A stretch of DNA of 51,813 nucleotides from assembly GCA_020427635.1 (NCBI GenBank), contig JAGQOH010000018.1:1-51813 (forward strand), written 5' to 3'. This DNA is from Phycisphaerales bacterium (GTDB lineage Bacteria; Planctomycetota; Phycisphaerae; Phycisphaerales; UBA1924). The position numbers and the translations under genes were made by a program. Below are positions 1 to 9,053 of this stretch, in pieces. A model generated the notes under the pieces. It made no database searches. It was not told the origin of the DNA and saw nothing but the letters and a program-made list of their open reading frames with translations. How positions within the stretch are numbered: the stretch's first letter is position 1; each line of letters starts with the position of its first letter.

Positions 1-112
1 TGGCAGGTCACCGCGACCGGATAAGCACGTCGCGTCCGAGAAACGACGCTTCCCCGGGCGCTGGTAAACCTGTGCTGCCTGCTCGCGACACACCTGCTCA
101 CCCAGGCCAAGC

Positions 113-1024
113 GTGTTGCGAAAGATCAACACGCCTCTTCAGCGCGCACGCAGGTGGACCGAAGAGTCACCCGTGACCACACCACACGAATCATCACGTC
201 CAGAGCGTCGTCCCGGTCCGAATAGCCAACGTCCAAAGCGGGCTGCGGTCGCCGGTGCCACCATCGGGTCCACGGCGCACACCACATCTTCCCTCGACCA
301 CAGCGAGAAGCTCGCCCGTGCCATGCTGCACGAGTTGGCTGGCCTGCTCGATGGGTCCACGCGATATCTGCGCCTGGCCCAGCGAACTCTCTCCGCCGGC
401 GTCGAAGATGCCATGAATCTCGCCGCCGTGCTCAACCATCTCGCGGCCGCCGAGAGCGCGCTGCTCACCATGGCTGATCTTGTCACGACCTCGCGCTCCG
501 CATTCGATCCGCACGACCCAACGCTCGGCTCGATCTCCGACCTCCTTGGCACACAGCCTGTCCATCAAGCCCTCGCCGCCGCGATTGAACATTTGCGCCC
601 ACTTGGCGATGAGCGCGGCGTGCGCATCGACCTCGAACTCGGCGCGGGCATCCTCGAGTGTCACCCCGCCCCGGTCTATGCCCTTGCGACCAATGTCATC
701 CGCAATGCCATCGAAGCGAGCCCAAGTGGCTCGAACGTCATCGTGCGCGCCACCGCTGCGGAATCGGAAGGACGCGGACGCGTCGTGACGATCGAAGTGA
801 CGGACGAAGGGCGAGGCATCCAGGATGTCGACGAACAACAGATCTTCGAGCTTGGCTACACATCCAAGAACCACGGCGCAGGCATCGGCCTGGCGCTCGT
901 GCGCGATCTGGTGCGCTCCCTTGGTGGCGAAGTCGCCCTCCTTCCCAACCCCAATGGGCGAGGCGCACTCTTCCGCGCCATGTACCCCGATCGCCCACCC
1001 GCCGAAGACGTGACAATCGGATGA
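113..1024 (+). CDS. Sensor histidine kinase (cytoplasmic, HATPase_c)
   Basis: This 303-residue protein looks like the kinase partner of the NtrC-type regulator that follows; the two overlap by 4 nt (ATGA). The C-terminal half is a GHKL ATPase domain: an N-box NVIRNAIEAS near residue 190, a G1 box DEGRGIQ near 240 and a G2 box GAGIGLALVRDLV near 270. The dimerisation/phosphoacceptor region around residues 80-140 is atypical; the best H-box candidate is the His in MLHELAGLLDG. No transmembrane segment is visible, so it is probably cytosolic and senses through an unseen partner. The N-terminal ~60 residues are Arg/Pro-rich and low complexity. The start shown is a GTG; a second GTG at 173 is equally possible because neither has a convincing ribosome-binding site. 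Confidence 0.82.
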   Translation: MLRKINTPLQRARRWTEESPVTTPHESSRPERRPGPNSQRPKRAAVAGATIGSTAHTTSSLDHSEKLARAMLHELAGLLDGSTRYLRLAQRTLSAGVEDAMNLAAVLNHLAAAESALLTMADLVTTSRSAFDPHDPTLGSISDLLGTQPVHQALAAAIEHLRPLGDERGVRIDLELGAGILECHPAPVYALATNVIRNAIEASPSGSNVIVRATAAESEGRGRVVTIEVTDEGRGIQDVDEQQIFELGYTSKNHGAGIGLALVRDLVRSLGGEVALLPNPNGRGALFRAMYPDRPPAEDVTIG

Positions 1025-2478
1025 CCTTCACGGCGCGCCACCCCGATGACACGGGCGAGCGCGGCTCCGATGAGCCCGCCCCGCGCGTGCTCATTGTCGA
1101 TGACGATCGCATCGTTGCGGATTCATTGCGCGCGTATCTGATCGAAGAGCGGTACGACGTCGTCGTCATGCACGACGCCCCGACGGCGCTCGCCGCCATG
1201 AGCGAAGCTGCCGGAGATGGCAACCAGTTTCACATCATGATTACTGACGTCATGATGCCCGGTGCATCCGGGCTTGAACTTGTGCGCAATGTCCGCAAGC
1301 GGCATCCAACGATCGTCCCCCTGGTCATCACCGGGTTCGGCACCATCGAATCTGCAGTCGAAGCCATCCGTGGCGGCGCCTTCGACTATCTCACCAAGCC
1401 GATTGTCGATGAGGAACTCCGCCTCACACTCGAGCGAGCGATTCGCCACCACACGTTGCTCGAAGAGAACTCCTGCCTCCGCCATCAACTTGATGAGCGC
1501 GAGGCCTTCTCCGCAATCGTTGGTCGTGATGAACGCATGCAGCGCGCGATGCAACTCGTGCAAACGGTGGCCTCATCCAAAGTGACGGTGCTCATGACCG
1601 GCGAATCCGGTACGGGCAAGTCACTCATCGCTCGCGCAATTCACCGCGCCTCACCTCGTGCCGCAAAGCCATACATCGAGATGCACTGCGGCTCAATCCC
1701 GGAATCGCTCCTCGAAAGCGAACTCTTCGGACACGTCAAGGGGGCCTTCACCGGCGCGCAGGCTAACAAACGCGGACGCTTCCTCGCGGCCCATGGCGGC
1801 ACGCTCTTTGTCGATGAAATCAATTCCGCCTCCCATGCGCTGCAGACGCGACTCCTCCGCGTGCTGCAGGATAGATGCTTCGAACCTGTCGGCTCGACCG
1901 AGACGCTGCATGTCGATGTGCGCATCATCCTGGCCACGAATGAGTCGCTTGAATCGCTTGTGAAGAAGGGTGCATTTCGCGAAGATCTGTACTACCGCAT
2001 CAACGTTGTGTCTATTGAACTTCCGCCGCTTCGCGAACGCAGCAACGACATCCCGCTGCTAGCCGCACACTTACTTGAAAAGCATGCCGCGCAACACGAG
2101 CGCCAGGTCACCGGGTTCACACCCGATGCACTGCAGGCACTTGAAAAATACACCTATCCCGGCAACGTGCGTGAACTCGAAAACATCGTGGAGCGCGCGG
2201 TTGTGCTGTCTCCAACACATACGATTGACGTGCAACAGCTGCCGCGCTGCGTGCTCGCGCCACACGAAGCCGACACGCCGGACCCTCCTCCCAACGAGCA
2301 CGACTGGACGCCGATGCCGCTCGACAAGGCGCTCGAAGCACCAGAGCGAGACATCTTGCTGCGCGCCCTGCGCGCTAATGACTGGAACCGTCAGAAGACC
2401 GCCGACGACCTCCACATCAACCGCACAACGCTGTACAAGAAAATGCGCTCGCTCGGCATCGACCGCATGGCAAGCTAG
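1021..2478 (+). CDS. NtrC-family sigma-54-dependent response regulator
   Basis: A 485-residue enhancer-binding protein with the standard three parts. Residues ~22-135 are a receiver (acidic pocket VDDD at 26-29, phosphoacceptor Asp76 in TDVMMPG, Lys127). Residues ~165-400 are an AAA+ domain with Walker A GESGTGKS (194-201), the sigma-54 contact loop GAFTGA (241-246) and Walker B FVDEI. The C-terminus is a Fis-type helix-turn-helix (WNRQKTADDLHINRTTLYKKM). The intact GAFTGA loop means it should activate sigma-54 RNA polymerase when phosphorylated by the upstream kinase. It starts at the ATG overlapping the kinase stop. Its stop codon shares a CTAG with the convergent ftsI gene. The targets are not evident in this window. 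Confidence 0.93.
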   Translation: MTFTARHPDDTGERGSDEPAPRVLIVDDDRIVADSLRAYLIEERYDVVVMHDAPTALAAMSEAAGDGNQFHIMITDVMMPGASGLELVRNVRKRHPTIVPLVITGFGTIESAVEAIRGGAFDYLTKPIVDEELRLTLERAIRHHTLLEENSCLRHQLDEREAFSAIVGRDERMQRAMQLVQTVASSKVTVLMTGESGTGKSLIARAIHRASPRAAKPYIEMHCGSIPESLLESELFGHVKGAFTGAQANKRGRFLAAHGGTLFVDEINSASHALQTRLLRVLQDRCFEPVGSTETLHVDVRIILATNESLESLVKKGAFREDLYYRINVVSIELPPLRERSNDIPLLAAHLLEKHAAQHERQVTGFTPDALQALEKYTYPGNVRELENIVERAVVLSPTHTIDVQQLPRCVLAPHEADTPDPPPNEHDWTPMPLDKALEAPERDILLRALRANDWNRQKTADDLHINRTTLYKKMRSLGIDRMAS

Positions 2479-4427
2479 TCAGCGCCAGCGTTCGCCACCA
2501 GTGGACCATGCGCGTCCGCATGGTCCGCAGGTCCCGCGGGCACACCGTAATACTCCAATGCCTTCTTCAGCACGCGTGCCGCCACCGGGCCCGCCACTTG
2601 CGAGCCATAGTGCCGACGGCGCGCAATCAGTTCAGGCCCGGGATCATCAATGACAACCAAGATCACGAGCCTCGGCTCTTCAACCGGAGCGCCTGCCACA
2701 AAGCTTGAGTTGTACTGCTCGAAGTAGCCCCTGCCATCCGGGCGCGCGATCTTCGCCGTGCCCGACTTGCCAAACATCCGCACGCCATGCAGCCCCTCAT
2801 CTTCAGGCCAGCGCTGCCGCATGACGCGCAACATGTTCTCCGCAACATACACCATCGTGTTGCGCGCAAGCACCGCAATCTCCGCAGGCAACACCCGCCG
2901 GCGCAGGTTCAGGGCCGCCGACTCCCGAGGCACCGCCGTCAAGCTCAGATCGGGGAGCGTGCCCGCACGATCGCCGGTGCGCGCAAAGTTGGAAAACGCG
3001 CGCACCATCTGCACGGGTGTCACTGCCACTTCATAGCCCATCGCCACGCTGGTCTGTGTGTACTTGCTCCAGTCCTTCATCGAGGTCACCAAGCCAATTG
3101 ATTCACCCGGCAACCCTATATCCGTCTTGCTGCCAAATCCAAAGCGGGTGATCGCTTCGTGCGCCTCAGCAAAACTCAAGCGATCGACGCCCTGCGTCAT
3201 CCCGATATTCGACGAATTGATGAGCACATCGCGCCACGTCAGCTCGTCCTTGGGTGTGACATCCGCAAGCAAACGACCATACGCGTTGCGCCATCGCCCC
3301 TTGTGGACATCGAACACTTCATCGATCGTGACCTTGCCGCGCTCCAGGGTTGCCGACCACATGAAGCTCTTGAATGTCGAGCCCGGCTCATACACATCTT
3401 CAACGCAGCGCGATCGCATTGGCACACCAACCGGCGATTCATCGGGCCGAATCGTTCGGAAGCGTACGCGCCGATTCGCCGCCACAGCACTTTGCCAGGC
3501 TTCGGGCGTAAACTCCGACAGCCCCCCAACATCGCGCCGCACGTCAACAATCACCAGCACTTCACCCGTGTTCGGATCCGCAAGCACCAAACGCCCGCCC
3601 GCTGCGTCCGCATCCTCTACGCCGCGTGCCAGCTCGGCCTGCGCCATCTCCTGCAACGCAAGGTCAATCGACAGACGCACGTCAGCTCCACGCGATCCGA
3701 TCTCATACCGCCCCTGCTCGACCCAAAGTGGCTTGCCTCGCGCATCGCGCACGAAGGCAATGCTGCCATCTTGTCCCTGCAAACGCCGGTCAAACCGACG
3801 CTCCGCGCCGAGCAGCCCGTCATGATCAACGCCCACAAGACCGATAATCGGCGCTGCCGCATCACACGCTGGCGCCTCGCGCACAAGCCGCTGTTCAAGT
3901 TGCACGCCACGAATGCTCACCGCCTGCATGCGCAACAACTGTGCGTCGCTCAGGACCCCGCCCACCGACACGTACCGAATCGGTCGCTCGTCGGCGGCAA
4001 TGCGCCGCTCGTTCTGCGCAATGCGCGAGATGATGCGATCCGCCACCGCCGATTCGTCCTCGCCCAGGATCGCTGCCAGCAACGTCACCGCATTGCCAAT
4101 TCGCTCCGCCACCTCGCCTTCGTCACGTTGCGCCACATCATGATCAGCGAGCAAATACGGATCAACAAATACACGCATCCCGATCACGCTGGCCGCCAGC
4201 ACGCGCCCGCGCCGATCAAGCAGATCGCCCCGGGGCGCCACGTATGTCTCGTGACTCGTGCGTTCGCCCACGAACGGCGCCAGTTGATCGCCAGGCGCAA
4301 TCTGCAACTGCACCACGCGCCCCAGCACAACCACAAAACCCAGCGCCATGATCAACAGCGCTGCAAGCCCAATCCGATTGGCGCGCCGGGCTCGACCGTC
4401 ATGCAAACTGTGCAACGTTCCACTCAC
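2475..4427 (-). CDS. ftsI: Peptidoglycan D,D-transpeptidase (FtsI/PBP3-like)
   Basis: A 650-residue class B penicillin-binding protein that would cross-link septal peptidoglycan. A short cytoplasmic N-terminus is followed by one membrane anchor (about residues 19-41), a dimerisation domain with APRGDLLDRRG near 64-74, and a transpeptidase domain. All three active-site motifs are present: STFK at 350-353 (catalytic Ser350), SSN at 405-407 and KSGT at 554-557. The start is a GTG overlapping the stop of the FtsL-like gene by 4 nt (GTGA), so the two are translationally coupled. It is the last gene of the rsmH-LysM-ftsL-ftsI unit; no murE or mraY follows. PASTA domains are absent. Confidence 0.94.
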   Translation of the reverse strand: MSGTLHSLHDGRARRANRIGLAALLIMALGFVVVLGRVVQLQIAPGDQLAPFVGERTSHETYVAPRGDLLDRRGRVLAASVIGMRVFVDPYLLADHDVAQRDEGEVAERIGNAVTLLAAILGEDESAVADRIISRIAQNERRIAADERPIRYVSVGGVLSDAQLLRMQAVSIRGVQLEQRLVREAPACDAAAPIIGLVGVDHDGLLGAERRFDRRLQGQDGSIAFVRDARGKPLWVEQGRYEIGSRGADVRLSIDLALQEMAQAELARGVEDADAAGGRLVLADPNTGEVLVIVDVRRDVGGLSEFTPEAWQSAVAANRRVRFRTIRPDESPVGVPMRSRCVEDVYEPGSTFKSFMWSATLERGKVTIDEVFDVHKGRWRNAYGRLLADVTPKDELTWRDVLINSSNIGMTQGVDRLSFAEAHEAITRFGFGSKTDIGLPGESIGLVTSMKDWSKYTQTSVAMGYEVAVTPVQMVRAFSNFARTGDRAGTLPDLSLTAVPRESAALNLRRRVLPAEIAVLARNTMVYVAENMLRVMRQRWPEDEGLHGVRMFGKSGTAKIARPDGRGYFEQYNSSFVAGAPVEEPRLVILVVIDDPGPELIARRRHYGSQVAGPVAARVLKKALEYYGVPAGPADHADAHGPLVANAGAD

Positions 4428-4741
4428 AGCGAGTCATCGCGCTGGTGGGATGGGCTCGTTGCAAAGCGCGTGTTGGGCGGCGCCACATTGAGCGGCTCGT
4501 GCCAAGGTGTCACCACAGGCCTCGTCTCACCAATCTGCACGAGCAGCTGCTGCGCATGCTCAGGACTGGTCAGTCGCGCTGCCTCGATCCGCATGCGCCA
4601 CACTTCGCGCTCCAACACCGCCGCCCGATCAAGCGCCTCCGCCATGTCATGCACCGCTTCAAGCCGCTGCTGGCGCACCGTCAACAATCCCGCGCCCGTG
4701 GCCGCAATCGCAAGAACGAGCAGTGCGAGCTTGTACAACAT
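4424..4741 (-). CDS. FtsL-like bitopic division protein
   Basis: A 105-residue protein with one N-terminal membrane segment (residues ~4-22) followed by a heptad-rich stretch (about 25-75) that could form a coiled coil, then a disordered tail. Size, topology and position directly between rsmH and ftsI are those of FtsL, which binds FtsB/DivIC and activates the FtsWI complex. FtsL sequences diverge quickly, so the call rests mainly on synteny and architecture. The ATG is preceded by GAGGAGG at 8-nt spacing. Its last 4 nt overlap the GTG start of ftsI. Confidence 0.68.
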   Translation of the reverse strand: MLYKLALLVLAIAATGAGLLTVRQQRLEAVHDMAEALDRAAVLEREVWRMRIEAARLTSPEHAQQLLVQIGETRPVVTPWHEPLNVAPPNTRFATSPSHQRDDSL

Positions 4742-4756
4742 GCCGCGGCCTCCTCG

Positions 4757-5539
4757 TTACTTCGCGGGAAGCGTGATCTTGTCACCGATGCGCACGCTGT
4801 CTGGATCGAGCTTCGGATTCAGCTTCAGCACCTCCGACAGCCGCTTGATGGTCCCAAGCTCGCGCTGCACCACCTCGCTGAGTGTGTCGCCCTTGGCAAT
4901 GACATACACCCGCGTTGCACTGGGCCGGGGCGAGTCAACCTTCGGCTCCGGCGCGCGGGCGACGGGCGTTGACTGCGGCGCGCCACCATTCAGCATGTCA
5001 ATCGTTGGAAGAAGCAGCCGCTCCCCCACCTGCAAGTCCGTGGAAGGCGTGATGCCGTTGTAAGCCGCAAGCGCAACGTACAGCTGTCCGTCCCCATACT
5101 CGCGCGACGCGATCGACCACAATCCATCACCCGCACGAATCGTGTATTGCCGACCGGGCTTCGTTTCGCGGCCCACCGGCGGCTTGCCCATCTCCAACAC
5201 GCCGGGCTCGCTGCGCGTGGCATATGCCGCGAGTGGTGGGTCTTCGCGGAATGCATCGACGCGCTCCCGCACTGCGTTGCGCACGTCGCTTGCAAGCCGC
5301 TCAATTGGCGTCGATTCCTCGCTGCCCACAAGCGGCGCGCCCTCGATCAACCGCGGCGAAATCGGTTCCACCGCATCGCCCCGCCCAAAGCCTGGATCGG
5401 TCGCATTGGCCACCACATGCTCGACCTGAGCCGTGCTCGCATCGGACAGATGGTCCGACACAAGCACGCCCACAATGAGCACCAGCGCAAAGCCCAACAC
5501 CAACGCCAGTTTCTGCTCGCGCGACATAGCGGCATCCAT
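4757..5539 (-). CDS. Membrane-anchored protein with two LysM domains
   Basis: From the ATG at 5539 this is a 260-residue protein with an N-terminal membrane anchor (KLALVLGFALVLIVGVLV), a variable Pro/Glu-rich linker and two LysM peptidoglycan-binding modules. The first runs from YTIRAGDGLWSIASREYG to VGERLLLP, the second from YVIAKGDTLSEVV to IGDKITLP at the extreme C-terminus. No hydrolase domain is present, so it probably tethers the division machinery to the wall or senses the wall. Placement between rsmH and the FtsL-like gene is unusual for a dcw cluster. The reading frame is open further upstream to a TTG at 5608, and an ATG at 5527 is also possible. Confidence 0.8.
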   Translation of the reverse strand: MDAAMSREQKLALVLGFALVLIVGVLVSDHLSDASTAQVEHVVANATDPGFGRGDAVEPISPRLIEGAPLVGSEESTPIERLASDVRNAVRERVDAFREDPPLAAYATRSEPGVLEMGKPPVGRETKPGRQYTIRAGDGLWSIASREYGDGQLYVALAAYNGITPSTDLQVGERLLLPTIDMLNGGAPQSTPVARAPEPKVDSPRPSATRVYVIAKGDTLSEVVQRELGTIKRLSEVLKLNPKLDPDSVRIGDKITLPAK

Positions 5540-5644
5540 GCTCTGTCGTCGATGGCCAATCTCCCAGCGTCCTTGCCGGAACCAAACCACCGACGGGCCA
5601 AGTTTCAATCGGCAATCTCGGCCTTCACGCCGAGCCTCCGAACA

Positions 5645-6613
5645 TTATGCAACGCCAAGCTCAATCACGCGCAGCTTCGCCGAGCGCGAACGCGCATTCC
5701 GCTCCACTTCTTCCGGCGTCGCTTCGATGGGCTTCTTCGTCAGCACGCGAGCACAACTGCGATCCGCCAGTGCGCCAAATGCTTGCTTCACCCGACGGTC
5801 CTCAAGCGAATGAAACGCGATGATGCCCACGCGCGCGTCCGGCCCAAGCCATCCCCCACCCGCACCTGAAGCGCGCTGCGACGCCTGCCGCGTCACCGCC
5901 GACAGAAGAGCATCCAGATTGCCAAGTTCATCATTCACTGCGATACGAAGCGCCTGAAAAGTGCGCGTTGCCGGGTCGATCTTCTGCTCGGGACCCCGCC
6001 CAAAGGGAGCTACCACCGCGCGGACGATCTTCGCCAACGCACCGGTCGTTCGTATCGGCTCCCGCGCGCGCTCCGCGACAATCTTCGCCGCGATCGCGCG
6101 GGCTTTGCGCTCCTCCCCGAGGTCGTGCAGCAGGTCCGCCAACTCCCGCTCCGGCAACGTGTTCACAAGGTCCGCCGCCGTCGGACCCGACGTCCCAAAC
6201 CGCATATCGAGCGGCCCCTCACGCCGAAATGAAAACCCCCGCGCCCCGTCATCCATCTGCCGCGACGAGAACCCCAAGTCAGCAATCACCCGATCCGCCG
6301 ACAGCCCCAGATCAACCAGCCGCCGCGGCGTCTCGGCATAACTCGCATTGATCTCCACCACCCGCACCTCGGCACCCACCGCCTGCCGCACCGCCCCCGC
6401 CGCCTTCGCCAGACAGCCCGGGTCCAGGTCGCACAGCACCACCGTCCCGCCGGGCCCAAGCCGACGCCCCAATGCAGAGGCGTGCCCCCCGTCGCCCGCT
6501 GTGCAGTCCAGCACCACTCCACCCGCCGGCGGGGCCAACCAATGGACCACGGCGTCGAGCAACACTGGCTCGTGGGCCAACCGGTCGGGCTTGTGCTCGC
6601 TCGAGGACTCCAT
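5645..6613 (-). CDS. rsmH: 16S rRNA (cytosine(1402)-N4)-methyltransferase RsmH (MraW)
   Basis: A 322-residue SAM-dependent methyltransferase that N4-methylates C1402 in the ribosomal P site. Diagnostic stretches are HEPVLLDAVVHWL at the N-terminus, the SAM-binding loop DCTAGDGGHA (residues ~36-45), the family block GFSSRQMDDGARGFSFRREGPLDMR, and a C-terminal block with GIIAFHSLEDRRVKQ. It heads the minus-strand division cluster, as mraW does in many bacteria, but no mraZ is seen upstream. The next gene, on the plus strand, starts only 29 bp away, so the two divergent promoters must lie within each other's coding sequence or overlap. Confidence 0.96.
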   Translation of the reverse strand: MESSSEHKPDRLAHEPVLLDAVVHWLAPPAGGVVLDCTAGDGGHASALGRRLGPGGTVVLCDLDPGCLAKAAGAVRQAVGAEVRVVEINASYAETPRRLVDLGLSADRVIADLGFSSRQMDDGARGFSFRREGPLDMRFGTSGPTAADLVNTLPERELADLLHDLGEERKARAIAAKIVAERAREPIRTTGALAKIVRAVVAPFGRGPEQKIDPATRTFQALRIAVNDELGNLDALLSAVTRQASQRASGAGGGWLGPDARVGIIAFHSLEDRRVKQAFGALADRSCARVLTKKPIEATPEEVERNARSRSAKLRVIELGVA

Positions 6614-6642
6614 CGCGGACGAGACCTTACACTGCCAACCTC

Positions 6643-7653
6643 ATGGGCCGCTTTCCCGCCATCACGACCGGACTCCTCCTAAGCCTTCTGGTTGCCATTC
6701 CGGGCTGCCTGCCCAGCAGGATCGCCATCGACCTCGCCCCGGGCGATGGCCGCCTTGACGAGACCGAGGTCATGGAAACGCCCGGCCCGGACCACGCCGC
6801 AAAGATCGCGCTCGTCGACGTCACAGGCATGATCAGCCATCTCGCCGCCCCGGGCCTCGTTGCCGGCGGCCACAACCCCGTCGACGCGCTTGCCGCCGCC
6901 CTCGCCAAGGCCGAGAGCGACCCCAAGGTCCGCGCCGTCATCCTGCGCATCAATTCACCGGGCGGCACCGTCGCCGCCACCGACACCGCCTACAACGAAG
7001 TGCGCCGCTTCCGCGAGCGCACCAGCAAACCGGTCATCGCTTCAGAAGCCGATGTTGCCGCATCAGGCGGCTACTACCTCGCACTCGCCTGCGACCGCAT
7101 CATCGCCGAGCCATCGACCATCACTGGCTCCATCGGCGTGCTCATGCAGACCTTCAACTTCTCGCAGGGCATGGCCAAGCTCGGCATCGATGGCCGCGCT
7201 GTCATCTCCCGCCCCAACAAGAACCTCGCCAGCCCATTCGAGCCTGCCCAGCCCGAGCACTACGCAATCCTGCAAGGCCTGGTCGACCAGATGTACGCCG
7301 AGTTTACGAATATCGTGCGCGAGCGGCGCCCATCCATCAACGCATCGGACTTCGATGAGCTCACCGATGGGCGCGTCTTCACCGGACGCCAAGCGCTGGA
7401 CGTCGGCCTTGTGGACGAGATTGGCGGCGTCCACGAAGCCTTCGCCGCCGCGCAGCGCCTCGCTAGCCTCCACGGCGCGCGGCTCGTGAAATACCACGCC
7501 GAGGGTGCCCCCGTTCGCTCCGCCTACGCCAGCGCAACGCTTCCCTCGCCCCAGGCCAATCCCTGGCCCAATCCCCTTGGCCTCGCCCTGGAACAGGTCA
7601 CCCGTGGCCATCCCCCCGTGGCCTACTATCTCTGGTCACCGGGACTGAACTGA
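6643..7653 (+). CDS. sppA: S49-family signal peptide peptidase (SppA-like), probable lipoprotein
   Basis: From the ATG at 6643 this is 336 residues. A short signal sequence ends in a lipobox-like AIPGC (Cys22), suggesting a lipid-anchored periplasmic enzyme rather than a transmembrane one. The S49 core is clear: INSPGGTV at 104-111, the catalytic-Ser region ASGGYYLALACD (Ser141) and TGSIGVLMQ. The Ser/Lys dyad partner is probably Lys193 in RPNKN, and FTGRQALDVGLVDEIGG completes the family block. The length matches the short 36-kDa-type SppA. It probably degrades cleaved signal peptides and membrane fragments. The Skp-like gene follows by 94 bp on the same strand, an envelope-maintenance pairing. 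Confidence 0.9.
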   Translation: MGRFPAITTGLLLSLLVAIPGCLPSRIAIDLAPGDGRLDETEVMETPGPDHAAKIALVDVTGMISHLAAPGLVAGGHNPVDALAAALAKAESDPKVRAVILRINSPGGTVAATDTAYNEVRRFRERTSKPVIASEADVAASGGYYLALACDRIIAEPSTITGSIGVLMQTFNFSQGMAKLGIDGRAVISRPNKNLASPFEPAQPEHYAILQGLVDQMYAEFTNIVRERRPSINASDFDELTDGRVFTGRQALDVGLVDEIGGVHEAFAAAQRLASLHGARLVKYHAEGAPVRSAYASATLPSPQANPWPNPLGLALEQVTRGHPPVAYYLWSPGLN

Positions 7654-7747
7654 TTTGAAAACTGCATTGATCACATGAACGCCTCGTGCCGGCACACATC
7701 GCCACACGTACTTCTTTGGCCGTTTGCATTCTGGAGAAAGCATCACC

Positions 7748-8341
7748 ATGACTCGTTCTTCTCGTTTGTTGCCCGTGGCGCTCGGCGCCTTGGCGCTCGC
7801 CATCGTCATCCGTACCCCTTTCACCGGGCCTGCCGCCGCGCGCTCCGCCGCGGAAGATGGTCACAACATCGCGGTCTGCGCAACCCTCAAGATCGTCGAT
7901 GAGCTCATGGAGTCCGACCGCTTCAAGCCCGATCGCAACACCTTGGAGGAAGCCAAGAAGGCCCAGGTCCTCCCCCTCTACGAAGAACGCCAAGCGCTGG
8001 GCCAGCGCGGCCAAGCCGCCCAAGCCGCGGGCGAAGATGTCTCGGGCATCGCCCAAGAATTCCAGGCCCTGCAACAGCGCATCCAGCAAGCCGAGCAGCA
8101 AGCCCAACAGGAAATCGCCGAGCTTATGAGCAAGCAGATCGGCGAGTGCTACGACCTCATCAAAGCGTCCGCAAGCGCCATCGCCAAGGACCTTGGTTAC
8201 GACTACGTCGTCTCCTCGTCGCGCCCCGACGACCAGATGGGCCCGAACCCCTCAGGCGAGTTCCTCTCGCGCCCCATGCTCGTCTTCCCCGAAGACACCG
8301 ACATCACCGACGACGTCCGCGAAGACCTCAAACTCGAATAG
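7748..8341 (+). CDS. Skp/OmpH-like periplasmic chaperone
   Basis: A 197-residue secreted protein with an N-terminal signal segment (RSSRLLPVALGALALAIV) and a Gln/Glu/Ala-rich helical middle (about 60-125) that fits the coiled-coil arms of the OmpH/Skp family. The N-terminal strand IAVCATLKIVDELM and the C-terminal DLGYDYVVSSS resemble the body domain, where Skp typically has 'G-d-YVld'. Skp holds unfolded outer-membrane proteins in the periplasm; the porin at 45.2 kb would be a plausible client class. The start has GGAG 11 nt upstream. Sequence divergence from Skp is high, so the assignment is structural. Confidence 0.7.
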   Translation: MTRSSRLLPVALGALALAIVIRTPFTGPAAARSAAEDGHNIAVCATLKIVDELMESDRFKPDRNTLEEAKKAQVLPLYEERQALGQRGQAAQAAGEDVSGIAQEFQALQQRIQQAEQQAQQEIAELMSKQIGECYDLIKASASAIAKDLGYDYVVSSSRPDDQMGPNPSGEFLSRPMLVFPEDTDITDDVREDLKLE

Positions 8342-8355
8342 CAGCGCAGGCAACA

Positions 8356-9042
8356 TCAAACCGCGGTCAACTGCGCCGTCAGTGACTCCACAAGCCGCTC
8401 TTTGACCTCCTGCATGCTCGGGCACGCTTCGCCCAACACGCGTTGCAGGCTGGTCACGGTGCGCCCCTGTAAACCGCACGGCACGATCAAATCGAAGTGC
8501 TCCAGATTCGTCGTCACGTTCAGTGCCAGGCCATGCATCGTCACCCACCGCTGCACGCGCACGCCGATCGCGCACACCTTCGCCGCAGATCCGCCGGGCC
8601 CGGCGCCATCCACCCACACCCCCGTCGCCCCCTGCTCGCGCCGCGCACTGATGCCATATCCCGAGCACACATCAATCACCGCCTGCTCCAGCCGACGCAT
8701 GTAATCGTGCAGCCGAATCCTCGCACGATTGAGATCAACGATCGGATACGCCACAAGCTGCCCCGGCCCGTGATACGTGATGTCTCCACCTCGATCCGTC
8801 GCGCGCACCTCAACACCCAGCGCCACCAGCCGCGCCGCATCCGCCACCAAATGCCGCTCTGCGCCCGGCCTGCGCCCAAGCGTAATCACCGCCGGCACAT
8901 GCTCCACCAGCAACACCCGACCAATCGGTGCCGCGTCATCGGCGCCATCACGCGCCGCCAACACCTCCGCATGATGCGCCCGCTGCACCGCCAGCGCTTC
9001 GTCATACGACATCATTCCAAGATCAACGAGCGGAAGTGGCAT
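8356..9042 (-). CDS. lipB: Lipoyl(octanoyl) transferase LipB
   Basis: A 228-residue enzyme that moves octanoate from acyl-carrier protein onto lipoyl domains, forming a thioester on a catalytic Cys. The family signature RGGDITYHGPGQ is at 84-95. The catalytic pair is Lys155 (AAKVCAIGVRV) and Cys189 (VPCGLQGRTVTSL). The frame is open for 35 codons upstream, but that stretch runs into the 3' end of the glycosyltransferase gene and resembles no LipB, so the ATG 12 nt downstream of that gene's stop is preferred. No lipA is visible in the window. Confidence 0.94.
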   Translation of the reverse strand: MPLPLVDLGMMSYDEALAVQRAHHAEVLAARDGADDAAPIGRVLLVEHVPAVITLGRRPGAERHLVADAARLVALGVEVRATDRGGDITYHGPGQLVAYPIVDLNRARIRLHDYMRRLEQAVIDVCSGYGISARREQGATGVWVDGAGPGGSAAKVCAIGVRVQRWVTMHGLALNVTTNLEHFDLIVPCGLQGRTVTSLQRVLGEACPSMQEVKERLVESLTAQLTAV

Positions 9043-9053
9043 CGCCACGGGGC

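Noticed and set aside
3159..5063. 634-codon open frame on the plus strand
   Set aside because: Antisense to ftsI/FtsL/LysM genes; its composition is His/Arg-rich as expected of a shadow frame in GC-rich DNA.
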